Shown here piece after piece: positions 8,701 to 15,238 of a stretch of 64,000 nt of DNA. Every line of letters begins with the position of its first letter. Position 1 is the stretch's first letter. The translations under genes were made by a program, and so were the position numbers. Source of the stretch: Pseudomonas sp. S30 (GTDB lineage: Bacteria; Pseudomonadota; Gammaproteobacteria; Pseudomonadales; Pseudomonadaceae); contig NZ_JACVTO010000021.1 in assembly GCF_016518545.1 (NCBI RefSeq), positions 1 through 64,000 of the forward strand. The letters are read 5' to 3'. The notes under the pieces are model-generated. The model made no database searches. It saw nothing but the letters and a program-made list of their open reading frames with translations, and was not told where the DNA came from.

Positions 8701-9671
8701 GGCATCACCGGGCCGTGTCCCCCTCCGCGCGATTGCCCAGCGAGGTGCAGCGTCAACTCGCTCGCTATGAATTGGAATGCGTCGAGCGGCCGATGTTGCC
8801 GACGCTGAAGACGGCGGTGACCGGTGAGCCGTTGCCGAAGGAAATCCATCAGGTCTGGATCGGCGAGGTCGACGCATTGATCGGGGCGCACGATACAGCC
8901 ATCAAGGCCAACGCAGCGATGGCTCGACAGAGCGGCTACGGCCTGAAGGTGCATTTCCTGGGCACCGGTGGTCGCCTGCGAACGCTGGCTCAACTGTCGC
9001 GGCTTCGTCTGCGCTATCGGGAGGTGACGTTCGTCGGCCTGGCGGCGCAGACCTCGTTCAACGCCTTTCGCAGGTCCGCTCAGGGGCAGGTGTTCGACTA
9101 CTTCCTGCAGCCGCCGCATCGCAACCATGCCGCCGCCAGCGACGTATTGCGGTATCACCTGCTGTTCGAGCACGGCGGGCTGTATCTGGACGTCGACGAC
9201 CGACTGCTCAAACCCTTGCCCGACTTCCATCTGCGTCCCGGTCAACTGGCCGTCGGGGCGATCGTGGAAAATTACCTGCTGACCCTCAAGGGGCCGAACA
9301 ACAGTCACTTCGCCAGCCTGGCGGGTAATCCATTGCTCGATGCCATGCAGATGGAAGTCGTCCGGCGCTTTGCGCAACACGGCCTGCCCGACCAGCGCCC
9401 GCTGTTCGACCAGCCGGGTTTCTCTGCCTACATGCGCGAAATCTCACGACTCACCGGTCCTGGAATGTTCAACGATGTGCGCCATCTGGCGGATGCCGAG
9501 GTCCGTGCGGTGGACGGGGCCAGGGGCTACGTCTTCGACCTCATAGGTCAGGGGGTGCTGGCCGAGCGTGAGGTGATGCACTGGCTGGATGCGGCCGAGG
9601 CCCTGTATCCGACCCTGGAGGCGTTCATCGACGTAGGCAATGCCCATAGCTGGCGAACCACCCGGCGCTGA
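5775..9671 (+). CDS. Giant toxin-like protein with TcdA/TcdB-type glycosyltransferase domain
   Basis: 1298 residues. The N-terminal two thirds resemble the large Pseudomonas proteins often annotated as dermonecrotic toxin-like or DUF6543 (recalled), with a hydrophobic stretch at about 728-765. The C-terminal 300 residues are a glycosyltransferase of the clostridial large toxin type (GT44). PLPKEIHQVWIG places Trp1028 like TcdB Trp102. AASDVLRY gives Asp1123 and Arg1126, and GGLYLDVDD gives Tyr1137 and the Asp1139-Val-Asp1141 metal/UDP-sugar motif. These match TcdB Asp270, Arg273, Tyr284, Asp286 and Asp288 with identical spacing. A late SW (AHSWRTT) near the end may match the family's C-terminal Ser/Trp. 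The predicted activity is mono-glycosylation of a target protein. No signal peptide, immunity gene or secretion genes lie nearby. GGAG precedes ATG 5775; a GTG two codons earlier is less likely. Confidence 0.8.
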   Translation: MTSPDRPAARVAHLPDGLPEIANLPSLSQAARALFEARLPGVLALELYLLTLAPEDGLGQRQVLEARPLTRVLEGVRRGQPVPSHAFEPERGALSVRAEVLQAPPAAMALTLSRLREVLNGIAPMQVQARLLQDALAYWEVPPSLSEDSRRLTMQRQIRQSLRSALTSFSAAGWLAMSTRTMVEDIVAHPRLIDRSIRRGVYAVIARAAGGGQDIVLPGVVALSTEPAGFSPAHTGVTERQTLTGPCVLYCTGYFGFVNAYAHLQQALTWLATALGGQGPWLQTLLRRLGPAAQAQLMQERTRPDGRFEVFARPIDDNFFEVLAEQQIAAWRDSAQTDETSLWDSRLGLDVSVARTQRIVQAFMDHRLALRARLPLGLRELSQARQADLDRLIAALFEQRRSAARFWAALPSFDTFARERIAAALALDGIQADPAAIGVTITVTEFSAEQVGSELAPGVDPDRGHAQTRVIDCTLLEYLAMRMEARADAHWQVELHPSGESLPPRLTLSYLKTLGQRLNLPQRYAQKIADTTQRARAGEREAALGQIETQLRLDALLANACGALDDSGHALVVDALAAAGHRQPSTRVEGLTIAGNSVRDVLIFSRAGESSIVCYLPGHPTGQPFKRWHSRSGLFSLMQQDLHGMDPTVTWTAAVRYWLQRFGKHQHASVFPALRHIAEGKGGERIATVLIGKPLALQLFDYRLAFLSAEADSLALSDAELALERGLDIAVMVFRLVSAVIPARLMTVLDLAELGYYLFSGYAAYAQGQKEQAGDYVLEALSSVSGLANARLPRLRWGAPAQVPMRLRSVAAGLSLEPLPTTTPSAGLRRIESGIRKGLFVADDGLHVMLDGRSYRVYEVLDPLQGTSRFYLGEGEHALARSLFSNPDTRVHREPGGHRWRIVPRLGLRGGMELSTVGRGAAPGHLRGVRSSEVRGSVEHRIDDGVRSQVVYFDLDVCCWYSPEHRLFYEYDAGAGHHRAVSPSARLPSEVQRQLARYELECVERPMLPTLKTAVTGEPLPKEIHQVWIGEVDALIGAHDTAIKANAAMARQSGYGLKVHFLGTGGRLRTLAQLSRLRLRYREVTFVGLAAQTSFNAFRRSAQGQVFDYFLQPPHRNHAAASDVLRYHLLFEHGGLYLDVDDRLLKPLPDFHLRPGQLAVGAIVENYLLTLKGPNNSHFASLAGNPLLDAMQMEVVRRFAQHGLPDQRPLFDQPGFSAYMREISRLTGPGMFNDVRHLADAEVRAVDGARGYVFDLIGQGVLAEREVMHWLDAAEALYPTLEAFIDVGNAHSWRTTRR

Positions 9672-9713
9672 CCTGCTACCCTGGCGCGTTTGCCGTCAGC
9701 CGAGCAGGTGCCC

Positions 9714-10604
9714 ATGTTCAGCCATCTCCCCCGCGCGCCCCTGGAGCGCTTGCGCCTGCCCTGGCTGGCGCAGGCGCGGATCGACTGCGCCATCCTGCGT
9801 CTGGACCTGATCGACCCGCTGATCAGCGGCAACAAAGGCTTCAAGCTCCAGGAGCCGCTGCGCCTGGCCCGTGCGACGGGGGCGCCCGGTTTGATCAGCC
9901 TGGGCGGCAACCACTCCAATCACCTGCATGCCCTGGCAGCGGCGGGGCGTCGATTCGGTTTCGCCACGGCAGGGCTGCTGCGCGGCCATCCTCAGGACAC
10001 CCCCACGGTGCGCGACCTGCAGGCCTTCGGCATGCACCTGCACTGGTTGGGGTACGCCGGTTACCGGGCGCGTCACCAGGCGGATTTCTGGCAACCGTGG
10101 CAGGACCGTTACCCCGGCTGGCACTGCATCGCCGAGGGTGGCGCGGGCGAGCAGGGCATGGCGGGCTGCGCGCTGATCGTCGAGCAGGCGCGGGGGCAAC
10201 TGGCGCAGATCGGTTGGCCGGACTATCACGCCTGGTGGCTGGCGGTCGGCAGCGGTACCACCCTGGCCGGGCTGGTGCGCGCCGAGCAGGGCGCGCATCC
10301 GGTGCATGGGGCGCTGGCGCTGCCGGCTGACCACGGCGTGGCGCAGACCGTACAGGCGCTGGTCGGTGGCGCAGGCTATCACTTGCACGACGCCTGCCGT
10401 GGCGGCTTCGCCCGCGTGGACGACGCGTTGCTGGCGTTCATCGAGGCCAGCGAACGCGCCAGCCAGGTGCCTCTGGAGGCGGTGTACACCGGCAAGGCGT
10501 TGCTGGCCCTGCGCGAGCAGGTCGAGGCCGGGCGATTCGCGCCTGGCACCCGCCTGATCTTCGTGCACACCGGTGGCCTGCAGGGGCGCCGGGGTTACGT
10601 GTAG
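9714..10604 (+). CDS. PLP-dependent ACC deaminase/D-cysteine desulfhydrase family enzyme
   Basis: 296 residues of the fold-type II PLP family. SGNKGFKLQEPL near residue 40 carries the Schiff-base Lys in the GNK motif, and LGGNHSNHLHALAA is the substrate/carboxylate loop (usually GGxQSN in ACC deaminase, here GGNHSN). The C-terminal VGSGTTLAGL is the PLP-phosphate loop and VYTGKALLALREQV is typical of D-cysteine desulfhydrases. The exact substrate (D-cysteine, ACC or another small amino acid) is not decidable; the altered loop and short length suggest a desulfhydrase-like member. ATG 9714 is preferred over a TTG eight codons earlier. Overlaps the 3' end of convergent cytochrome b561 by 10 bp. 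Confidence 0.85.
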   Translation: MFSHLPRAPLERLRLPWLAQARIDCAILRLDLIDPLISGNKGFKLQEPLRLARATGAPGLISLGGNHSNHLHALAAAGRRFGFATAGLLRGHPQDTPTVRDLQAFGMHLHWLGYAGYRARHQADFWQPWQDRYPGWHCIAEGGAGEQGMAGCALIVEQARGQLAQIGWPDYHAWWLAVGSGTTLAGLVRAEQGAHPVHGALALPADHGVAQTVQALVGGAGYHLHDACRGGFARVDDALLAFIEASERASQVPLEAVYTGKALLALREQVEAGRFAPGTRLIFVHTGGLQGRRGYV

Positions 10605-11140
10605 GGCAGCATGCGCTGCAAGGTGTTGTCGCGCCGAATAGCGTGGTGATACAGCCCGGCCAGCGCGTGCAGGCCGATCAGCCAGTAGCCCCAGGTGCCG
10701 ACTCGTTCGTGCCAGCCCTTGATGAATTTGGCCAGGTCCGGGTCCTTGCCGATCAGCGCAGGCAGCTCCAGGCCGTAGAAGGGTATGGGCTTGCCGGCGG
10801 CACTGAGGATCAGCCAGCCGGCCAGTGGCATGCCGATCATCAGCAGGTACAGCATCAGGTGCATCAGGTGGGCCAGGCCGGTCTGCCACGCCGGCGGTCG
10901 TGGCAGGATCGGCGGCGTCGCGCGCACCACGCGCACGGCCAGGCGCAGCCAGACCAGCGCGAACACGCTCAGGCCGAGCATGAAGTGCAGATTCTTCATC
11001 AGGTCGCGTTCGGCGCTGTCCCGGGGGAACTGGCCGCGCAGCTCGATGCAGGCGTACACGGCGGCGAGCAGCACCAGCATCAACCAGTGCAGGGCGATGG
11101 ATAGACGCGCGTAGCGCGCTGAAAGGGTGAGCGTAGCCAT
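10595..11140 (-). CDS. Cytochrome b561
   Basis: 181 residues, four predicted membrane helices. Conserved His include SIALHWLMLVLLA in helix 1, NLHFMLGLSVFALVWLRL in helix 2 and IGLHALAGLYHHAI near the end, the expected ligands for two b-type hemes. It probably moves electrons from the quinone pool in the inner membrane; E. coli CybB is a superoxide:ubiquinone oxidoreductase, so an oxidative-stress role is possible by family. GAGGAA precedes ATG 11140 with good spacing. Divergent from nadK across 228 bp, and convergent with the PLP enzyme gene with a 10-bp overlap. Confidence 0.9.
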   Translation of the reverse strand: MATLTLSARYARLSIALHWLMLVLLAAVYACIELRGQFPRDSAERDLMKNLHFMLGLSVFALVWLRLAVRVVRATPPILPRPPAWQTGLAHLMHLMLYLLMIGMPLAGWLILSAAGKPIPFYGLELPALIGKDPDLAKFIKGWHERVGTWGYWLIGLHALAGLYHHAIRRDNTLQRMLPYT

Positions 11141-11368
11141 GGTCGTTCCTCGTCATCAGGTCGAAGGGGCGCTCTTGCCGGCGCCTGGTAGAGACTGTAG
11201 CGCGTGAAATGATAGATTTTCGGCGTGCCTAGCGGTGCATGCGTGCGCATCGATTCGCCCATCGTCTCGCAGACCGCCTGCGCTGCGAGCGCGGCGGTTT
11301 GCCGCTGGCCGGGCGTTTCGCCCATAATCGCGCCATCGTCACCCGCCGCAGCGCTTCGCAGGAGCCCC

Positions 11369-12259
11369 ATGGAGCAATTTCGCAATATCGGTATCATCGG
11401 TCGCCTCGGCAGTTCGCAGGTGCTCGACACCATTCGCCGACTGAAGAAATTCCTGCTCGAGCGCCATCTGCACGTGATCCTCGAAGACACCATCGCCGAG
11501 GTGCTGCCTGGTCACGGCCTGCAGACCTCCTCGCGCAAGCTGCTGGGCGAGGTATGCGATCTGGTGATCGTGGTCGGCGGCGATGGCAGCCTGCTGGGCG
11601 CCGCCCGCGCCCTGGCCCGGCACAACATTCCGGTGCTGGGCATCAACCGCGGCAACCTGGGCTTTCTCACCGACATTCGCCCGGACGAGCTGGAAACCAA
11701 GGTCGCCGAGGTACTCGACGGCCATTACCTGGTGGAAAACCGCTTCCTGCTCCAGGCCGAAGTTCGCCGTCACCACGAGGCCATCGGCCAGGGCGATGCA
11801 CTCAACGACGTGGTGCTGCATCCGGGCAAGTCGACCCGGATGATCGAGTTCGAGATCTACATCGACGGCCAGTTCGTCTGCAGCCAGAAGGCCGACGGCC
11901 TGATCGTCGCCACCCCTACCGGTTCGACCGCCTATGCGCTGTCGGCCGGTGGCCCGATCATGCACCCCAAGCTCGACGCCATCGTCATCGTGCCGATGTA
12001 CCCGCACACTCTGTCCGGCCGGCCCATCGTGGTCGACGGCAACAGCGAGCTGAAGATCGTCGTGGCCAAGGACCTGCAGATCTACCCGCAGGTGTCCTGC
12101 GACGGGCAGAACCATTTCACCTGTGCGCCGGGCGATACCATCACGGTGAGCAAGAAGTCGCAGAAGCTGCGGCTGATCCACCCCTTGGGACACAACTACT
12201 ACGAGGTCTGCCGCACCAAGCTCGGTTGGGGCAGCCGCCTGGGGGGCAGGGACGACTGA
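11369..12259 (+). CDS. nadK: NAD kinase
   Basis: 296 residues, the usual length. It phosphorylates NAD to NADP with ATP (or polyphosphate) in the cytoplasm. VVGGDGSLLGAAR holds the GGDG motif (70-73, catalytic Asp72); the NAD-binding loop is ALNDVVLHPG and the glycine-rich segment is LIVATPTGSTAYALSAGGPI. GGAG lies 5 bases before ATG 11369. Its TGA overlaps the ATG of the metallophosphoesterase by one base, so these are translationally coupled. First gene of a compact run continuing to pepN. Confidence 0.97.
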   Translation: MEQFRNIGIIGRLGSSQVLDTIRRLKKFLLERHLHVILEDTIAEVLPGHGLQTSSRKLLGEVCDLVIVVGGDGSLLGAARALARHNIPVLGINRGNLGFLTDIRPDELETKVAEVLDGHYLVENRFLLQAEVRRHHEAIGQGDALNDVVLHPGKSTRMIEFEIYIDGQFVCSQKADGLIVATPTGSTAYALSAGGPIMHPKLDAIVIVPMYPHTLSGRPIVVDGNSELKIVVAKDLQIYPQVSCDGQNHFTCAPGDTITVSKKSQKLRLIHPLGHNYYEVCRTKLGWGSRLGGRDD

Positions 12260-13230
12260 TGCTCGATCCGGCTCGCAGTTACGACATCATCGGCGACGTT
12301 CACGGCTGTGCGCATACCCTCGAGCGTCTGCTCGACACCCTCGGCTACCAGCGTGTGGGGGGCGTGTGGCGTCACCCCAGCCGTCAGGCGCTGTTCCTCG
12401 GCGACATCGTCGACCGCGGCCCGCGCATTCGCGAGGCCCTGCACATCGTGCGCGACATGGTCGAGGCCGATCAGGCCCACTGCATCATGGGCAACCACGA
12501 ATACAATGCCCTGGCCTGGGTCACCCCGGCGCTGCCAGGCACCGGCCAGACCTACGTGCGCGAGCACACGCCGCGCCATGCCCGGCTGATCGACGAGACC
12601 CTGGAGCAGTTCGCCCGGCATCCGCTGGACTGGCAGGATTTCCAGCAGTGGTTCTACACCTTGCCGCTGTTCATCGATGCCGGCCGCTTTCGCCTGGTGC
12701 ACGCCTGCTGGGACGCGCAACTGGTCGCGCAGCTGCGCGAGCAGTATCCGCACGGGCGCATCGATGCGCACTTCATCCAGGCCTCGGCCCAGGCGGGCAG
12801 CTTCGCCGCCACCGCTTGCAACCGCCTGCTGCGCGGCACCGACATGCGCCTGCCCGGTGGCCTGACGCTGACCGGTGGCGATGGCCTGACCCGAGCCTTC
12901 TTCCGCACCAAGTTCTGGGAAGAAGACCCGCAGACCTACGGCGACATCGTCTTCCAGCCCGATGCTCTGCCTGACGAAGTGGCGCGCGCGCCCCTGAGCC
13001 ACAGCCAGAAGAATGCCTTGTTGCGCTATGCCGAGGACGAGCCGCTGCTGTTCGTCGGCCACTACTGGCGCAGTGGCCATCCTGCACCCATCCGTCCCAA
13101 CCTGGCGTGCCTGGACTACAGTGCCGTGCTCTACGGCAAGCTGGTGGCCTATCGCCTGGACGGCGAAAGCCGCCTGGATCCCGACAAGTTCGTGTGGGTC
13201 GATGTCGACCGTCCGCAGGCCAGCCAATGA
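12259..13230 (+). CDS. Calcineurin-like metallophosphoesterase
   Basis: 323 residues of the PPP/ApaH-like metallophosphatase fold. DIIGDVHGCAHTLERLL gives the first metal motif (GDxHG), LFLGDIVDRGP the second (GDxxDRG), CIMGNHEYNAL the third (GNHE), and FVGHYWRSG a late His. These identify a two-metal phosphoesterase. The substrate is unknown; it could be a dinucleoside polyphosphate or a phosphoprotein. Overlaps nadK by 1 bp and the rhomboid gene by 4 bp, so it is an internal operon member. Confidence 0.92.
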   Translation: MLDPARSYDIIGDVHGCAHTLERLLDTLGYQRVGGVWRHPSRQALFLGDIVDRGPRIREALHIVRDMVEADQAHCIMGNHEYNALAWVTPALPGTGQTYVREHTPRHARLIDETLEQFARHPLDWQDFQQWFYTLPLFIDAGRFRLVHACWDAQLVAQLREQYPHGRIDAHFIQASAQAGSFAATACNRLLRGTDMRLPGGLTLTGGDGLTRAFFRTKFWEEDPQTYGDIVFQPDALPDEVARAPLSHSQKNALLRYAEDEPLLFVGHYWRSGHPAPIRPNLACLDYSAVLYGKLVAYRLDGESRLDPDKFVWVDVDRPQASQ

Positions 13231-14123
13231 ACGTGATCGAAGTGCTGCGCCTGCCCCTGTCGGTCGATCTCGGCGGCTTCGTGACGCTGCTGGGTCGGCT
13301 GCACGTGCCGCATCGGGTGGTCGAGGAGAACGCCGAGCAGGTGCTGTGGGTGCCGCCGGCCATGGCCGAACAGGTACTGGAGCTGTACCGTCGCCATCCC
13401 GACGGGGATGCCGACCTGCAGGCTCTGGGCGTCACGGAAGTTGTCGAACCGACCCTGACACCGACGGCGAGCGAGCTGGCCCCTTCGCTCAAGGCCCAGG
13501 CCCTGGCGTGCAAGGCCACCGTCGCCATCCTGCTGATGTGCCTGCCGGTGGTCGCCCTGACCGGGCTCGGCGACAACCTGGCGACCCTGCGCTGGTTCAC
13601 CTTCCAGGACTACCAGGTGCAGGGCGACTACCTGTACTTCGTGCCCCTGGCCCAGAGCCTGGGCGAGGGCCAATGGTGGCGGCCGATCACGCCGATCTTC
13701 CTGCACTTCGGGGTGCTGCACCTGCTGATGAACGGCCTGTGGTTCTGGGAGCTGGGCCGGCGCATCGAGCGGCGACAGGGCCCCTGGACGCTGTTGGTGC
13801 TGACCCTGGTGTTCGGCTTGGTGTCCAACCTGGCGCAGCATGTGATCGGCGGCCCGAACCTGTTCGGTGGCCTGTCCGGCGTGCTCTACGGGCTGCTCGG
13901 CTACCTGTGGCTGTATCAGCGCCTGGCGCCGAACCGGCTGTTCGAGCTGCCCCGTGGCGTGCTGGCGATGATGCTGGTGTGGCTGGTGGTGTGCATGACC
14001 GGGGTCGTCGGCCAACTCGGCTTCGGCGAGATCGCCAATGCCGCCCATGTGGGCGGTCTGCTCATCGGTTGCCTGACCGGGCTCTTGGGTGGACTGCTGG
14101 CCCGGCGTAAACTGTCGGCTTGA
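13227..14123 (+). CDS. glpG: GlpG-like rhomboid intramembrane serine protease
   Basis: 298 residues. Residues 1-95 are a soluble N-terminal domain; about six membrane helices follow. The catalytic dyad is Ser217 in FGGLSGVLYG and His274 in NAAHVGGL. HFGVLHLLMN (160-169) holds the His/Asn of helix 2 that form the oxyanion hole. The helix pattern and sequence around the Ser closely follow E. coli GlpG. It cleaves transmembrane helices in the inner membrane; substrates are unknown. ATG overlaps the preceding TGA by 4 bp. Confidence 0.9.
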   Translation: MNVIEVLRLPLSVDLGGFVTLLGRLHVPHRVVEENAEQVLWVPPAMAEQVLELYRRHPDGDADLQALGVTEVVEPTLTPTASELAPSLKAQALACKATVAILLMCLPVVALTGLGDNLATLRWFTFQDYQVQGDYLYFVPLAQSLGEGQWWRPITPIFLHFGVLHLLMNGLWFWELGRRIERRQGPWTLLVLTLVFGLVSNLAQHVIGGPNLFGGLSGVLYGLLGYLWLYQRLAPNRLFELPRGVLAMMLVWLVVCMTGVVGQLGFGEIANAAHVGGLLIGCLTGLLGGLLARRKLSA

Positions 14124-14137
14124 TTCAGGAGACGTTC

Positions 14138-14398
14138 ATGTCCACTTTCGCGCAAATGATCGAAAACATCACCCCCGAGATCTACCAGAGCCTCAAGACC
14201 GCCGTGGAACTGGGCAAATGGTCCGATGGCCGCAAGCTCACCGCCGAGCAGAAGGCGCTGTCGCTGCAAGCCATGATCGCCTGGGAGGCCAGTAATCTGC
14301 CCGAAGAGCAGCGCACCGGATACATGGGCCCGCAGGAGTGCGCCTCGAAGTCCGCGCCGATCGCCAACATCCTGTTCAAATCGGACTCGGTACATTGA
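14138..14398 (+). CDS. DUF1315 (YeaC-like) small protein
   Basis: 86 residues, soluble. Starts MSTFAQMIENITPEIYQSLK and includes GKWSDGRKLTAEQKALSLQAMIAWE, which I recognise as the DUF1315/YeaC family, function unknown. AGGAGA precedes ATG 14138 with ideal spacing. Fourteen bases after the rhomboid gene, and its stop overlaps the putative TTG start of the DUF2797 gene, so it belongs to the same transcript. Confidence 0.85.
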   Translation: MSTFAQMIENITPEIYQSLKTAVELGKWSDGRKLTAEQKALSLQAMIAWEASNLPEEQRTGYMGPQECASKSAPIANILFKSDSVH

Positions 14399-15225
14399 TC
14401 GAACTCGCTCGTGGCTCTCTGAGCAAGATGTCGGTGCGCCTGGACGCCCCGGTGGTGCAGTACGCTTTTCGCCTGGATGAGCACCTGCTGCCGGTCAACC
14501 CGCTGATCGGCCAGACCCTGCGCCTGCAGTACCTCGGCGCGATCCATTGCAGCCATTGCGGCAAGCGCACCAAGACCAGCTTCAGCCAGGGCTACTGCTA
14601 TCCCTGCATGACCAAGCTGGCCCAGTGCGACCTGTGCATCATGGCGCCTGAGCGCTGTCACTACGACGCTGGCACCTGTCGCGAGCCGTCCTGGGGCGAA
14701 CAGTTCTGCATGACCGACCATATCGTCTACCTGGCCAACTCCTCGGGCATCAAGGTCGGTATCACCCGCGCCACCCAGCTGCCCACGCGCTGGCTCGACC
14801 AGGGTGCCAGCCAGGCGCTGCCGATCCTGCGAGTGGCCACCCGCCAGCAGTCCGGGCTGGTCGAAGACCTGTTGCGCAGCCAGGTGCCGGACCGCACCAA
14901 CTGGCGCACGCTGCTCAAGAGCGATGCCGAGGTGCTCGACCTGCTCGCCGTGCGCGAGCAGATCTTCGACGCCTGCGCCGAGGGGCTGCGCGCGTTGCAG
15001 GGCCGCTTCGGCGTGCAGGCGATCCAGCCGTTGCCCGACGCCGAAGTGGTGCAGATGCGCTATCCGGTGCAGGCCTATCCGAAGAAGATCGTCAGTTTCA
15101 ACCTGGACAAGGACCCGCTGGTCGAAGGCACGCTGCTGGGCATCAAGGGCCAGTACCTGATCTTCGACACCGGCGTGATCAATATTCGCAAGTACACGGC
15201 CTACCAGCTGGCCGTGCTCCAGTAA
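14395..15225 (+). CDS. DUF2797 protein with cysteine-rich zinc-binding region
   Basis: About 276 residues. Two Cys clusters near residues 57-115 (CSHCGKRTK, GYCYPCMTKLAQCDLC, then CHYDAGTC) look like zinc-ribbon sites. They are followed by DHIVYLANSSGIKVGITR, which resembles a GIY-YIG-like strand pair. The family is DUF2797; no role is established to my knowledge. The best start is TTG 14395, overlapping the stop of the preceding gene and giving the expected IELARGSLSKMSVRL N-terminus. An in-frame ATG at 14338 would force a 61-bp overlap and extra residues not typical of the family. Confidence 0.8.
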   Translation: MIELARGSLSKMSVRLDAPVVQYAFRLDEHLLPVNPLIGQTLRLQYLGAIHCSHCGKRTKTSFSQGYCYPCMTKLAQCDLCIMAPERCHYDAGTCREPSWGEQFCMTDHIVYLANSSGIKVGITRATQLPTRWLDQGASQALPILRVATRQQSGLVEDLLRSQVPDRTNWRTLLKSDAEVLDLLAVREQIFDACAEGLRALQGRFGVQAIQPLPDAEVVQMRYPVQAYPKKIVSFNLDKDPLVEGTLLGIKGQYLIFDTGVINIRKYTAYQLAVLQ

Positions 15226-15238
15226 AAGGATCGTCAGC

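Noticed and set aside
13965..14050. Rhomboid-like pseudoprotease
   Set aside because: Both Ser217 and His274 and the helix-2 His/Asn are present, so an active protease is expected.
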